A DNA stretch of 64,000 nt from CAVQBP01 sp963740945. GTDB taxonomy: Bacteria; Bacteroidota; Ignavibacteria; Ignavibacteriales; Ignavibacteriaceae. The position numbers were made by a program, and so were the translations under genes. Where the stretch lies: assembly GCA_963740945.1 (NCBI GenBank), contig CAVUGE010000010.1, positions 5,091-69,090 on the forward strand, given 5' to 3'. Positions 55,015 to 64,000 of the stretch are shown one piece after another (positions within the stretch are counted from its first letter, which is position 1; each line of letters begins with the position of its first letter). The notes below the pieces were generated by a model that did no database searches, was not told the DNA's origin, and saw only the letters and a list, made by a program, of their open reading frames with translations.

Positions 55015-55903
55015 TTATAATCTCCTATATATCGTCTCACCATTTCTTGCTGCCTCAATAAAAGTTTCAGTAACATCATCAGCCTGTGTTAAAAAAAAAG
55101 GTATACCCTTGTAAGTCCATTTTGCTATCTTCGCCCTTTTTATTACCTTGCGAAATGACCTGGCATCGATAACATATTCAGGGTTTTTGATTCTCAACTT
55201 ATAAATTATGGTATTCCCCGATTCATCTAAACAATTAACAGAAAGAGTATCTGTAAACAAAGGTATAGGGAATTTATCCTTCATTATATCTTCCGTTGAA
55301 TGTACCTGTGTTAGTGAATTAGCCTTTGCGCCTATCCCTAAAATCAGTGTTCTATATTTTATCATTTCACCAAATGGAGTCCCTTCTCCGCATGTCGTTC
55401 CTGCTAGATGGTGATTCCTCGTAATTTCATCAGCTAAGGGCCAAGTGCACATACACTGTGAGTCGGGTGAATACTTCGTTTAACACCTTTTGTTCTTCTG
55501 AACATTTCAGATAAAAGACCCGTTTCGGAAAAAGTTTTCTCACATCAAATATGTTCTTCCCGTTTTCATAGTATTTCTTGGCTTGAAGATTTGATCCGTC
55601 AAAAAGTGTGGGCATTGCAAATGTAATATTATTCTGCTGGCAATATGTTATTATCATAGAAAGCAAATTGCTTGGATTTCCGATATACATTGGGATCATA
55701 TCGTTAAGCGAATTGTGAACCATAAATATATCAAATTTCTTATCCAGCTTTTCAAATATAGACTCAAAAACCTCCCCGTCACTTGCTTTACCATAGATAA
55801 ATCTGAAAATACTTTTATGTTTATTTCTAAATCTATATAGCGATGCATAAATAGTATTCCCTGATTCATGTGTTAGTACAATGCTTATTGCAATCCTAAA
55901 AAT
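55015..55903 (-). pseudogene. AAC(3)-family acetyltransferase, frameshifted
   Basis: Two overlapping minus-strand frames join to one aminoglycoside 3-N-acetyltransferase-fold protein of about 295 residues: SIFRFIYGKASDGEVFESIF, LDKKFDIFMVHNSL, NITFAMPTLFDGS, NIFDVRKLFPKR, EVFTRL, then (shifted frame) CMCTWPLADEITRNHHLAGT, GEGTPFGEM, LILGIGAKANSLTQVHSTED. The frame changes around 55455-55470. The N-terminal frame is open back to 55903 without an ATG; an ATG at 55914 is in another frame, suggesting a second lesion. The family acetylates amino groups with acetyl-CoA. Directly downstream of the NRPS gene (about 20 bases), it may have been a tailoring enzyme. A sequencing indel is the alternative to a dead gene. 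Confidence 0.7.
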
Positions 55904-55921
55904 TTATTTTTCATCTTTATC

Positions 55922-58900
55922 TTAGGAAAATTCCTTCGCTTTTTCGATTTCACCGGAAAGCTTGTTTATTGTAGGATAATCAAAAATTATACTCAATGGT
56001 AACTCAATATCAAACTTCTCGTTTATTTTATTAATCAACTGTATTGCTAATAGTGAAGTCCCCCCTATTGCAAAAAAATTATCTGAATTGCTGATTTTTC
56101 TTATTTCAAGTATATCTTTCCATATTACTGCAACTTCTTTTTCAAATCCCGTACCATAATCGTAATTTTTTTTGTCCTTTATAATAATATTCCCATCCGG
56201 CTCCGGAAGTGCTTTGCGGTCTATTTTACCATTCGGTGTTAATGGAAGCTTATCCAGTTCTATATAAAAAGAAGGTACCATATAATCTGGAACTTTTTCT
56301 TTCAAAAATGCAATTAGCGAATTTATATCAATCTTATCCTTCTTCTTCAGAATTAAATATGCTGATAATTTCTTTTCATTACTTCGACTTTCATTTACTA
56401 TTACTACTGCTTCTTTAATATTTTCAAATTCAAGCAGCCGTGTCTCTATCTCACCTAGTTCAATTCTAAATCCTCTTATTTTAACCTGGAAATCATTACG
56501 CCCTAAAAACTCTATATTCCCATCTGAATGATATTTAACTAAATCTCCTGTTCGATAAAGATATCCATCACTGTCTATAGAGTTTTCTATGAATTTACTC
56601 CGGGTCAAATCTTCCCTGTTAAAATACCCTCCGGCTAAACCTTTTCCTCCAATCAATAGTTCTCCAACAACCCCAATTGGAACACGACTTAGATTTTTAT
56701 CAACCACGTAAAATTTAGTATTTGCTATCGGTTTCCCAATTAAAACCCTTGATTCATCCAATTTAATATTCTTAACTGATGACCAGATCGTTGTCTCTGT
56801 CGGCCCATACATATTCCAGAGCTCTCCTCCTCTTTCAAGCATTTTATATGCCAGATCTTTAGAAAAAGCTTCCCCCCCGCATAGCATTTTTAAACTAGGC
56901 GTATTTTTCCAGCCTGCATCTATCATTATTTTCCAGGTAGAGGGAGTTGCTTGCATAACTGTAATATTATGCTTTTCTATTAAATTTATAAGAGCTTTTC
57001 CATCAATTGTATCTGCCTTATCTGCAATGACAACACACCCGCCTGAGATTAAAGGTAAATAGAGCTCTAATCCGGCAATGTCAAATGACAGTGTGGTAAC
57101 TGCTAATAAATTATCATTTTCATTAAATCCGGGATGTTCTTTCATCGACTGTAAGAAGTTATTTACAGCCCCGTGATTAATCATTACCCCCTTAGGATTT
57201 CCCGTAGAGCCGGAAGTATAAATAACATATATTAAATCTGAAGAACTTTGGATAACATTAATATTCTTTTCGTCTTCTTTATTAATTATCTCCCATCCCG
57301 AATCGATGCAAATTGTATCAATGTTAAAAGTCGAACTTAATACATTGAGTTTTTCCTCTGTCAAAAGGATATCAATTCCTGAATCTTTTACTATATATTG
57401 AAGCTGCTCTTTTGGATATGATGGATCAAGAGGAACATACGCACCACCCGATTTCAATATTGATAACAAACCAATAACCATGTTAATTGACCTGTCTATC
57501 AATATTCCTGCAAGTGAGTCTTTTTTAATCCCCTTTCTAATCAGGTAATTGGTAAGTTTATTAACTCTTGAATTCAATTCACCGTATGTCAGGTAATCAT
57601 TTGAATATTTAACAGCGATCTGATCATATCTTTTTGCTGCCTGTTCTTCAAACAATTGATGGATAAATTTTTCTTCTGAAAATAAAATATCTGTTTCATT
57701 CCAGCTGTTTAAAAGCCTAGTTTCATCTTCAGAGACAATTGAATACTCACTCAAATTTTTTAAAGGATCGGATATTATTTCATTCATTAACTTTTTTAAA
57801 TTGGATACCATCCTTCTAATAAATTCTCTGTCAAATAAATCCGTATCATATTCAAACCGGCAATTGTAGCCATCTTCTACTTGATATAAATGCAATGAAA
57901 GATCAAGCTGGGAATAGCAAAAATCAAAGTTGAAATGACTGGCTGTCAGATTTAATAATTCCAATGAATATTTAGGTGAAACCTGAAGCATAACCTGAAA
58001 AACCGGGTTTCTGCTCAGATCCCTTTCAATTCTTAAATGCTCTAATATTGTTCCAAATGGCAGATCATGATTCTTTAAGGCATCAAGTGTAATCTTCTTG
58101 CTTTGCTCTAATAAAGTAGTAAAGTCGGGACAATTAGATAAATTATTTCTTAAAGCCGCAACATTCAAAAAATCACCAATTAATCTTTTATCAATTTTTC
58201 TTGGTCTGTTGCGGATAGGAGTTCCGATAATAATATCATCAATTCCTGCGTACTTATTTATTAAAATCTGGAACACAGCAAGCATGGTCATAAAAAATGA
58301 ACAGCTATTCTTTAAACCAATAGTCTTAATTTTTTCTGTTAAATCTTTTGATAGGAAGAAATATTCATTGGATCCGTTAAGCGATTGTATTGGTGTTCTT
58401 TGTTTATAAGATATGTTTAGCTTTGGCAAATCTCCACTAAGCTGTTTCTTCCAGTAATCTAATTGTTCATCATATGATGGGTACCAGTTCTTCCGGAGTT
58501 GCCATTTTACATAATCACTATATTGACCTGCTAAATCTGCTAATTTTTCTATACTCCCTTTTAAATAATTATTATAAAGTTCCGAGAGTTCACGGAATAT
58601 TATCGCTGTAGACCAGCCGTCCGTTATTATATGATGAATATTTAAAAGAAAGATATATTCGCTATCAGATAATTTGAATGTAACCCCTCTGATTAATGGA
58701 AGTCTGGTTAAATCAAAAGGTCGGGTCACTTCTTTGCGGATTGAATTATTTAATTGGATTTCAAGTTCTTGACCAGAATAACCGCTTAAATCTACTATTT
58801 TAATTTTAATTAGACATTCCGGATGAATTAACTGTTTGGGCTGATTTTCTATTAGACAGAATGTAGTCCGTAATGTTTCATGGCGCTTGATTATTTCATT

Positions 58901-59143
58901 AAAACTTTTTTCCAATATTTCAATATTCAATTCCCCCTTAAGCCTGAAACCTACCGGTAAATTGTAAGCGAGATTACCTGGTTTTATCTGATCGATGACC
59001 CATATCTGCTGCTGCGAAAAAGAAAGAGGTTCAATCCTTAAGTCCTCCACATTATTGATTTTGCTCTTATTAAAAATTTTTTCTCTTACTGAAAAATCTC
59101 CAATAATCTTATTTATTTTATTTGAAAAAAGATTTCTATTCAT
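55922..59143 (-). CDS. NRPS module C-A-T, predicted glycine
   Basis: A 1073-residue nonribosomal peptide synthetase module. Condensation domain residues about 35-480 with HHIITDG at 170-176; adenylation about 500-990 with YVIYTSGSTGNPKGVM (about 643), MYGPTETTIW, YRTGDLVKYHSDG and the A10 Lys in LTPNGKIDRKALPEP; thiolation domain with carrier Ser in IGGTSLLAIQL (about 1027). The specificity-pocket residues, aligned by eye to GrsA positions, read D-I-L-Q-L-G-M-I-W-K, close to the known glycine code. No thioesterase, reductase or epimerase follows. The N-terminal ~35 residues resemble those of the second NRPS and may be a docking segment. Last biosynthetic gene before the broken acetyltransferase. 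Confidence 0.92.
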   Translation of the reverse strand: MNRNLFSNKINKIIGDFSVREKIFNKSKINNVEDLRIEPLSFSQQQIWVIDQIKPGNLAYNLPVGFRLKGELNIEILEKSFNEIIKRHETLRTTFCLIENQPKQLIHPECLIKIKIVDLSGYSGQELEIQLNNSIRKEVTRPFDLTRLPLIRGVTFKLSDSEYIFLLNIHHIITDGWSTAIIFRELSELYNNYLKGSIEKLADLAGQYSDYVKWQLRKNWYPSYDEQLDYWKKQLSGDLPKLNISYKQRTPIQSLNGSNEYFFLSKDLTEKIKTIGLKNSCSFFMTMLAVFQILINKYAGIDDIIIGTPIRNRPRKIDKRLIGDFLNVAALRNNLSNCPDFTTLLEQSKKITLDALKNHDLPFGTILEHLRIERDLSRNPVFQVMLQVSPKYSLELLNLTASHFNFDFCYSQLDLSLHLYQVEDGYNCRFEYDTDLFDREFIRRMVSNLKKLMNEIISDPLKNLSEYSIVSEDETRLLNSWNETDILFSEEKFIHQLFEEQAAKRYDQIAVKYSNDYLTYGELNSRVNKLTNYLIRKGIKKDSLAGILIDRSINMVIGLLSILKSGGAYVPLDPSYPKEQLQYIVKDSGIDILLTEEKLNVLSSTFNIDTICIDSGWEIINKEDEKNINVIQSSSDLIYVIYTSGSTGNPKGVMINHGAVNNFLQSMKEHPGFNENDNLLAVTTLSFDIAGLELYLPLISGGCVVIADKADTIDGKALINLIEKHNITVMQATPSTWKIMIDAGWKNTPSLKMLCGGEAFSKDLAYKMLERGGELWNMYGPTETTIWSSVKNIKLDESRVLIGKPIANTKFYVVDKNLSRVPIGVVGELLIGGKGLAGGYFNREDLTRSKFIENSIDSDGYLYRTGDLVKYHSDGNIEFLGRNDFQVKIRGFRIELGEIETRLLEFENIKEAVVIVNESRSNEKKLSAYLILKKKDKIDINSLIAFLKEKVPDYMVPSFYIELDKLPLTPNGKIDRKALPEPDGNIIIKDKKNYDYGTGFEKEVAVIWKDILEIRKISNSDNFFAIGGTSLLAIQLINKINEKFDIELPLSIIFDYPTINKLSGEIEKAKEFS

Positions 59144-59158
59144 TCAAATTTTTTACCT

Positions 59159-59256
59159 AAAGATGACATCTTTAATCGGAAAAAACTTTTTGCATTTTTT
59201 TATTAAATATAAATCCACATAAAACCTTAGATTTAAATAATAAAGATGTCATCTTT
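59159..59256. repeat. MITE-like element, copy 4, between the NRPS genes
   Basis: AAAGATGACATCTTT (59159-59173) and AAAGATGTCATCTTT (59242-59256), 98 bases outer to outer, in the same orientation as copy 1. The core (ATAAATCCACATAAAACCTT region) aligns with the reverse complement of copy 2. The AGTTACGCA ends are lost. It occupies the 169-base gap between the two NRPS genes and can fold as a long stem. Confidence 0.75.
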
Positions 59257-59312
59257 CAAATTTGGGTTCTCGCTGCTATACTAAAAAAATTTTTCATTTA
59301 TTTTTATGAAAG

Positions 59313-62300
59313 TTACTTTGCTTTTTCAATTTCAGCAGAAAGCTTGCTTATTGTTGGTGAATCAAAAATTATACTTAAAGGTAAATCGATATCAAACCTC
59401 TCGTTTAATTTATTGATCAACCGGATTGCTAATAGTGAAGTCCCCCCTATTGCAAAAAAATTATCTGTATTACTAATTTTTTTTATTTCAAGTATATCTT
59501 TCCATATTATAGCAACTTCTTTTTCAAATCCATCACTATAATGGAATTTTGTCTCATCTTTAATGATTATGTTTTCTCCTGGTTCTGGTAGTGCTTTGCG
59601 ATCTATCTTACCGTTTGGAGTTAATGGAAATTTATCCAGTTCTATGTAAAATGAAGGTACCATATAATCCGGAACTTTTTCTTTCAAAAATGCAATTAGC
59701 GAATTTATATCAATCTTATCCTTCTTCTTCAGAATTAAATATGCCGCTAATTTCTTTTCATTACTTCGACTTTCATTTACTATTACTACTGCTTCTTTAA
59801 TATTTTCAAATTCAAGCAGCCTTGTCTCTATCTCACCTAGTTCAATTCTAAATCCTCTTATTTTAACCTGGAAATCATTACGACCTAAAAACTCTATATT
59901 CCCATCTGAATGATATTTAACTAAATCTCCTGTTCGATAAAGATATCCCTCACTGTCTATAGAGTTTTCTATGAATTTACTCCGGGTCAAATCTTCCCTG
60001 TTAAAATACCCTTCGGCTAAACCTTTTCCTCCAATCAATAGTTCTCCAACAACCCCAATTGGAACACGACTTAGATTTTTATCAACCACGTAAAATTTAG
60101 TGTTTGCTATCGGATGCCCTACTAATATTTTTGAATCGCTTCTTTCAATTTTCTTTACTGATGACCAGATGGTCGTTTCCGTTGGACCATACATATTCCA
60201 GAGCTCTCCACCTCTTTCAAGCATTTTATCTGCCAGGTCTTTAGAAAAAGCTTCCCCCCCGCATAGCATTTTTAAACCAGGCGTATTTTTCCAGCCTGCA
60301 TCTATCATTATTTTCCAGGTCGAGGGAGTTGCTTGCATAACTGTAATATTATGTTTTTCTATTAAATTTAAAAGAGCTTTCCCATCAATCGTTTCTGCCT
60401 TATCTGCAATGACGACGCATCCTCCTGAAATTAAAGGTAAATAAAGTTCTAATCCTGCAATATCAAAGGACACTGTTGTAACTGCTAATAAGCTGTCACT
60501 TTCATTAAATCCGGGATGTTTTTTCATTGACTGCAAGAAATTGTTTACTGCCCCATGCTTAATCATTACCCCTTTAGGATTTCCCGTAGACCCGGAAGTA
60601 TAGATGATATACATTAAGTCTGAAGTACTTTGAGCAAGTTTAATATCTTTTTCTTCTTCTTTATTAATTATTCCCCATTCTGAATCAATATAAATTGAAC
60701 TAATTTCAAAAGTTGAAATTAATGTTTTGAGTTTTTTCTCTGTCAAAAGAATGTTAATACCGGAATCTTCAACTATATATTTTAGCCGGTCTTTTGGAAA
60801 CGATGGATCAAGAGGAATGTATGCTGCTCCGGCTTTCATTACCGATAACAAGCCAATGAGCATATTAATTGATCGATCAATAATTATCCCTACAATTGAA
60901 TTTTTTTGCACACCTTTTTTAATCAAATAGTTGGCAAATTTATTAGCTCTAGAATTCAATTCGCCGTATGTCAGATAATCATTTGAATATTTAACAGCGA
61001 TTTGATCATATCTCCTTTCTGCCTGTTCTTCAAACAGTTGATGGATACATTTTTCTTCCGAAAATAAAGTATCTGTTTCATTCCAGCTGTTTAAGAGTTT
61101 GATTTCATCTTCGGAAATAATTGAATACTCATTCAAGTTCTTTAGAGGATCTGAAATTATTTCATTAATTAATTTTTTAAAATTGGATACCATCCTTTTA
61201 ATAAATTCTCTGTCAAACAAATCAGTATCATATTCAAACCGGCAATTGTAACCATCTTCTATTTGATATAAATGTAATGATAGATCAAACTGGGAATAGC
61301 AAAGATCAAAATTGAAATGACTGATTATTAGGTTTGGCAACTCAAATGAATATTTAGGTAAAACTTGAAGCATAACCTGAAAAACCGGGTTTCTGCTCAG
61401 ATCCCTTTCACTTATTAAATGTTCTACAACTGTTTCAAATGGCAAATCATGATTCTTTAATGCTTCAAGTGTAATCTTTTGGCTGCGTTGCAACAGTGAT
61501 GTATAGTCAGGACAATTAGACAAATTATTTCTTAAGGCAACTATGTTTAAAAAGTTTCCAATTAAACTTTCATCAATTTTCCTTGGTCTATTGGACAAAG
61601 GGGTACCAATAATTATATCATCAATACCCGCGTACTTGTTTAAGAAAACCTGAAACACTGCAAGCATTGACATGAAAAATGAACAGCCTTTTTTTATACC
61701 AATAGCCTGAATTTTTTGTGTTAAATCGTCTGGGAGAAAAAAGTAATCATTTGATCCATTGAGAGATTGCACTGGCGATCTTTGTTTATGAGATAGGTTT
61801 AATGTTGGTAAATCTCCGCTAAGCTGATTCTTCCAATATTCTAGCTGTGCATCATATGATGGATTCCAGCTTTTCTGAAGTTGCCAATTCACATAATCAG
61901 TATATTGAATTGGTAAATCTGGCAATTTTTCTGTATTTCCATTCAAATAATTATTATAAAGTTCCGATAGTTCCCTGAATAAAATTGAAGTGGACCAGCC
62001 GTCGGTTATAATGTGGTGAATATTTAAAAGAAAGATGTTTTCGTCTTTTGAGAGTTTGAATATAATCACCCTGATCAAAGGTAGTTTGGTCAAATCGAAA
62101 GGCTGGATCACTTCTTCGCGAATTGAATTATTTAATCGAATTTCAAGTTCTTCATTAGAATAACTCAATAAGCTGATCGTTTTAATTTTAATAAAACACT
62201 CAGGATGTATTATCTGTTTGGGCTGATTATCAATTAAACCAAATGTAGTACGTAATGTATCATGTCGACTAATTATCTTATTAAAACTTTTCTCTAATAC

Positions 62301-62522
62301 TTCAACATTCAAATCCCCTTTCAACCGAAAACCTACCGGTAAATTGTATGCATGGTTTCCAGGTTGCATTTGATCAATAACCCACATTTGCTGCTGTGAA
62401 AAGGATAAAGGTGCAATAATGATATTATCAGTATCATTCTTGATTTTGCTTTTACTTAAAACTTCTTTTAAAGAAATATTTCGAAGCTTATTTATTTTTT
62501 TTGAAAAAAGTATTTTATTCAT
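59313..62522 (-). CDS. NRPS module C-A-T, predicted glycine (paralogue)
   Basis: A 1069-residue module with the same order: C domain with LLNIHHIITDGWS, A domain with YIIYTSGSTGNPKGVM, SFDIAGLELYLPL and MYGPTETTIW, T domain with AIGGTSLLAIRL. The pocket residues again read D-I-L-Q-L-G-M-I-W-K, so glycine is predicted for both modules. It is a duplicate of the next gene: the C domains have drifted, but the part coding A8-A10 is nearly identical in DNA. Its substrate donor is the PKS carrier protein encoded 84 bases upstream on the same strand, so the line order is PKS, then this module, then the other. Confidence 0.92.
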   Translation of the reverse strand: MNKILFSKKINKLRNISLKEVLSKSKIKNDTDNIIIAPLSFSQQQMWVIDQMQPGNHAYNLPVGFRLKGDLNVEVLEKSFNKIISRHDTLRTTFGLIDNQPKQIIHPECFIKIKTISLLSYSNEELEIRLNNSIREEVIQPFDLTKLPLIRVIIFKLSKDENIFLLNIHHIITDGWSTSILFRELSELYNNYLNGNTEKLPDLPIQYTDYVNWQLQKSWNPSYDAQLEYWKNQLSGDLPTLNLSHKQRSPVQSLNGSNDYFFLPDDLTQKIQAIGIKKGCSFFMSMLAVFQVFLNKYAGIDDIIIGTPLSNRPRKIDESLIGNFLNIVALRNNLSNCPDYTSLLQRSQKITLEALKNHDLPFETVVEHLISERDLSRNPVFQVMLQVLPKYSFELPNLIISHFNFDLCYSQFDLSLHLYQIEDGYNCRFEYDTDLFDREFIKRMVSNFKKLINEIISDPLKNLNEYSIISEDEIKLLNSWNETDTLFSEEKCIHQLFEEQAERRYDQIAVKYSNDYLTYGELNSRANKFANYLIKKGVQKNSIVGIIIDRSINMLIGLLSVMKAGAAYIPLDPSFPKDRLKYIVEDSGINILLTEKKLKTLISTFEISSIYIDSEWGIINKEEEKDIKLAQSTSDLMYIIYTSGSTGNPKGVMIKHGAVNNFLQSMKKHPGFNESDSLLAVTTVSFDIAGLELYLPLISGGCVVIADKAETIDGKALLNLIEKHNITVMQATPSTWKIMIDAGWKNTPGLKMLCGGEAFSKDLADKMLERGGELWNMYGPTETTIWSSVKKIERSDSKILVGHPIANTKFYVVDKNLSRVPIGVVGELLIGGKGLAEGYFNREDLTRSKFIENSIDSEGYLYRTGDLVKYHSDGNIEFLGRNDFQVKIRGFRIELGEIETRLLEFENIKEAVVIVNESRSNEKKLAAYLILKKKDKIDINSLIAFLKEKVPDYMVPSFYIELDKFPLTPNGKIDRKALPEPGENIIIKDETKFHYSDGFEKEVAIIWKDILEIKKISNTDNFFAIGGTSLLAIRLINKLNERFDIDLPLSIIFDSPTISKLSAEIEKAK

Positions 62523-62606
62523 TCGGGATTTTTCCTTTAAAGATTCTTAAGTAACTTCATATAATTTGAATGGTTCACAGAAAGCATATTTCTAATATAA
62601 AATCAT

Positions 62607-64000
62607 CTATCTGAATTTAACGGAAATTAATTCGTTTATTTTATCTGCCATCTCACTAAAAGTTGATCTATTAAATATATCCTCTAAACTTATTTCTATT
62701 TGGAAGTAATTTCGTATAGTAGATATTAGCTGGATAGCTAAAAGTGAGTGGCCTCCAAGTTCAAAAAAATTATCTGTGTTTTTTATACCTTTTACCCCTA
62801 ATATCTCATGCCAGATTGAAGTTAATTTAACTTCAACTTCATCAAGACTTCGGTATGAAGATGACTCATCTTTTGCGAAAGTCCCAGATTCAGTTAATCT
62901 AATGTCAGTATTCTCTTCCATTGTAATATCTGTTCTAACTGATTTTTTTAAGTCATCCTGTTTCAATGGTTCAGGCGATACTATTACCTGAGAGATATTA
63001 TTATTTAAAATTACCGTTAATGCTTTAATTCCATCAATGTTAAGAATCGCTTGTTCCAATAATTTCTCTTTCCACTTCTCCAATCCGGGTGATACTTTTA
63101 AATTTGGCAGTATACCCGTTTCTCTCCATGCATACCAATTGATAGAAATCAAATTCAAGTTACTAATGGAATTCAAATAACTGACGAAAGCATCCATATA
63201 TATATTAACCGCGCTGTAATCAAATTGACCGGCTGGCGGGATTATTGAACTAATTGAAGAGCAAAGAACAAAAAAATCAAGCTCATCTATATTCAAATGT
63301 TTGTAAAGATTAATTGTCCCGAATAGCTTTGGAGAAATTATTTTACCCACAGAATCTATACTTTTTTGGAAAATCAATTTATCTTCGTAATTGCCGGCCG
63401 CATGTATAACTCCATTAATAATACCGTATTTATTATTTATTTCAGCTATTAAAGATTTGCTTTCGTTTTCATCCGATATATCACTGATTTGAATATCTAC
63501 GGTTGAACCAAGCGCTTCAATCTCAATTATTTTATTTATTATAATTGATATTTTATTATTAGGGTCCTTCTCTTTTAACCAATTCTGCCACTTTGATCTA
63601 TCCGGAAAATCCGCCCTTTTAGTCAAAATAAATCTTACTTTTTCTGTTTTTGCAAAATGCTCTGCAAAAACTAGTCCTAATCCTCCCGTTCCTCCTGTAA
63701 TAAGATATACACCACCGGGCTTTATCTTGTTAATTTTTATATCATTAAAATCTTTATCACCTAATAGTTCGACTTTGTCGAAAGACTGAATCCAGCGATA
63801 GTCTCCCCTATATGCGATAATTTCATCTCCGTCTTTTGAAATAAATTCAGTTAATAATTGGTTAATGTGCTTTTCTGAAACTACTTTTCCATTTGAAAAA
63901 TCAATACACCTGCAAAAAACATTTTCAATTTCTTTATTAATTACTCTGGCAGGTCCAAGAATCATAGATCCTTCCGGAGATGTCAGCTCTTCTTCCCCTA
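62607..64000 (-). CDS. polyketide synthase C-terminal part: KR and ACP (partial)
   Basis: The frame runs off the window; residues LTSPEGSMILGPARVINKEI continue the typical PKS linker before a KR, so the ATG at 63965 is internal. The ketoreductase has the NADPH site GGVYLITGGTGGLG, IINGVIHAAGNYED, and the catalytic Ser/Tyr/Asn region LCSSISSIIPPAGQFDYSAV followed by N. An acyl-carrier domain ends the protein with NFFELGGHSLLAIQL (pantetheine Ser). KS and AT domains must lie upstream, or AT acts in trans. The protein hands a beta-hydroxyacyl chain to the downstream NRPS condensation domain, giving a polyketide-Gly-Gly backbone by inference. Confidence 0.88.
   Translation of the reverse strand, partial: GEEELTSPEGSMILGPARVINKEIENVFCRCIDFSNGKVVSEKHINQLLTEFISKDGDEIIAYRGDYRWIQSFDKVELLGDKDFNDIKINKIKPGGVYLITGGTGGLGLVFAEHFAKTEKVRFILTKRADFPDRSKWQNWLKEKDPNNKISIIINKIIEIEALGSTVDIQISDISDENESKSLIAEINNKYGIINGVIHAAGNYEDKLIFQKSIDSVGKIISPKLFGTINLYKHLNIDELDFFVLCSSISSIIPPAGQFDYSAVNIYMDAFVSYLNSISNLNLISINWYAWRETGILPNLKVSPGLEKWKEKLLEQAILNIDGIKALTVILNNNISQVIVSPEPLKQDDLKKSVRTDITMEENTDIRLTESGTFAKDESSSYRSLDEVEVKLTSIWHEILGVKGIKNTDNFFELGGHSLLAIQLISTIRNYFQIEISLEDIFNRSTFSEMADKINELISVKFR

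Noticed and set aside
55922..64000. PKS-NRPS cluster considered as a siderophore pathway
   Set aside because: Predicted glycine units provide no hydroxamate or catecholate chemistry, and no siderophore receptor or transporter lies next to the cluster.

Overview
The window is AT-rich, Gram-negative DNA of a Bacteroidota/Chlorobiota type, most likely an Ignavibacteria-like lineage. This is an inference from several C-terminal type IX secretion (T9SS) tails of the YPNPFNPST kind, a PorV/PorQ-type protein, a carboxypeptidase-regulatory TonB receptor, many lipoproteins and outer-membrane barrels, and a detached atpD-atpC pair. No rRNA is present, so the lineage cannot be fixed from the sequence alone.

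Layout. 1-2.7 kb (+): end of an aspartate kinase, an N-acetyl-diaminopimelate deacetylase-like enzyme (lysine branch), an overlapping small-protein/nucleotidyltransferase pair, and methylglyoxal synthase. 3-7.4 kb (+): an RND adaptor and pump. 7.4-15.5 kb: a decayed beta-propeller gene, two tandem LRR lipoproteins, a beta-carbonic anhydrase-like protein, an outer-membrane lipoprotein, and a broken DUF5686-type gene. 15.5-20.9 kb (-): glgE and a treS-maltokinase fusion, two parts of the trehalose-to-alpha-glucan (GlgE) pathway. 21.3-22.1 kb: a decayed sodium/solute symporter operon. 22.1-28.2 kb: two envelope proteins, a PII protein beside a receiver-like/DUF3052 fusion, tRNA-Glu, tRNA-Gln and atpDC.

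28.3-44.2 kb (-) is a run of eight genes for secreted and surface proteins. Two OB-fold-type T9SS cargos, a T9SS-exported phospholipase D-fold protein, a six-bladed-propeller lipoprotein, a PorV-like protein, a TonB receptor and a large lipoprotein are included; five of them overlap or abut by a few bases. It is the best candidate for an undescribed functional system in the window, possibly extracellular nucleic-acid or phosphodiester processing and uptake.

44.9-52.9 kb (-) is a lipoyl-dependent 2-oxoacid dehydrogenase module: lipA, E2, fused E1 alpha-beta, lipB, lpdA. 53-55 kb holds gene wreckage (HAMP fragment, higBA remnant) and two STAS proteins. 55-64 kb (-) is the downstream end of a PKS-NRPS cluster: a PKS protein ending KR-ACP (running off the window), then two C-A-T NRPS proteins whose adenylation pockets both read like glycine, then a frameshifted AAC(3)-type acetyltransferase.

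A striking non-coding theme is repeats: a four-copy MITE-like element built on paired AAAGATGACATCTTT palindromes, degenerate 11-bp tandem repeats bracketing lipA, a 94-bp element with 22-bp inverted ends, and other intergenic repeats. At least six genes look broken, so the genome is either decaying in accessory regions or the assembly contains indel errors.
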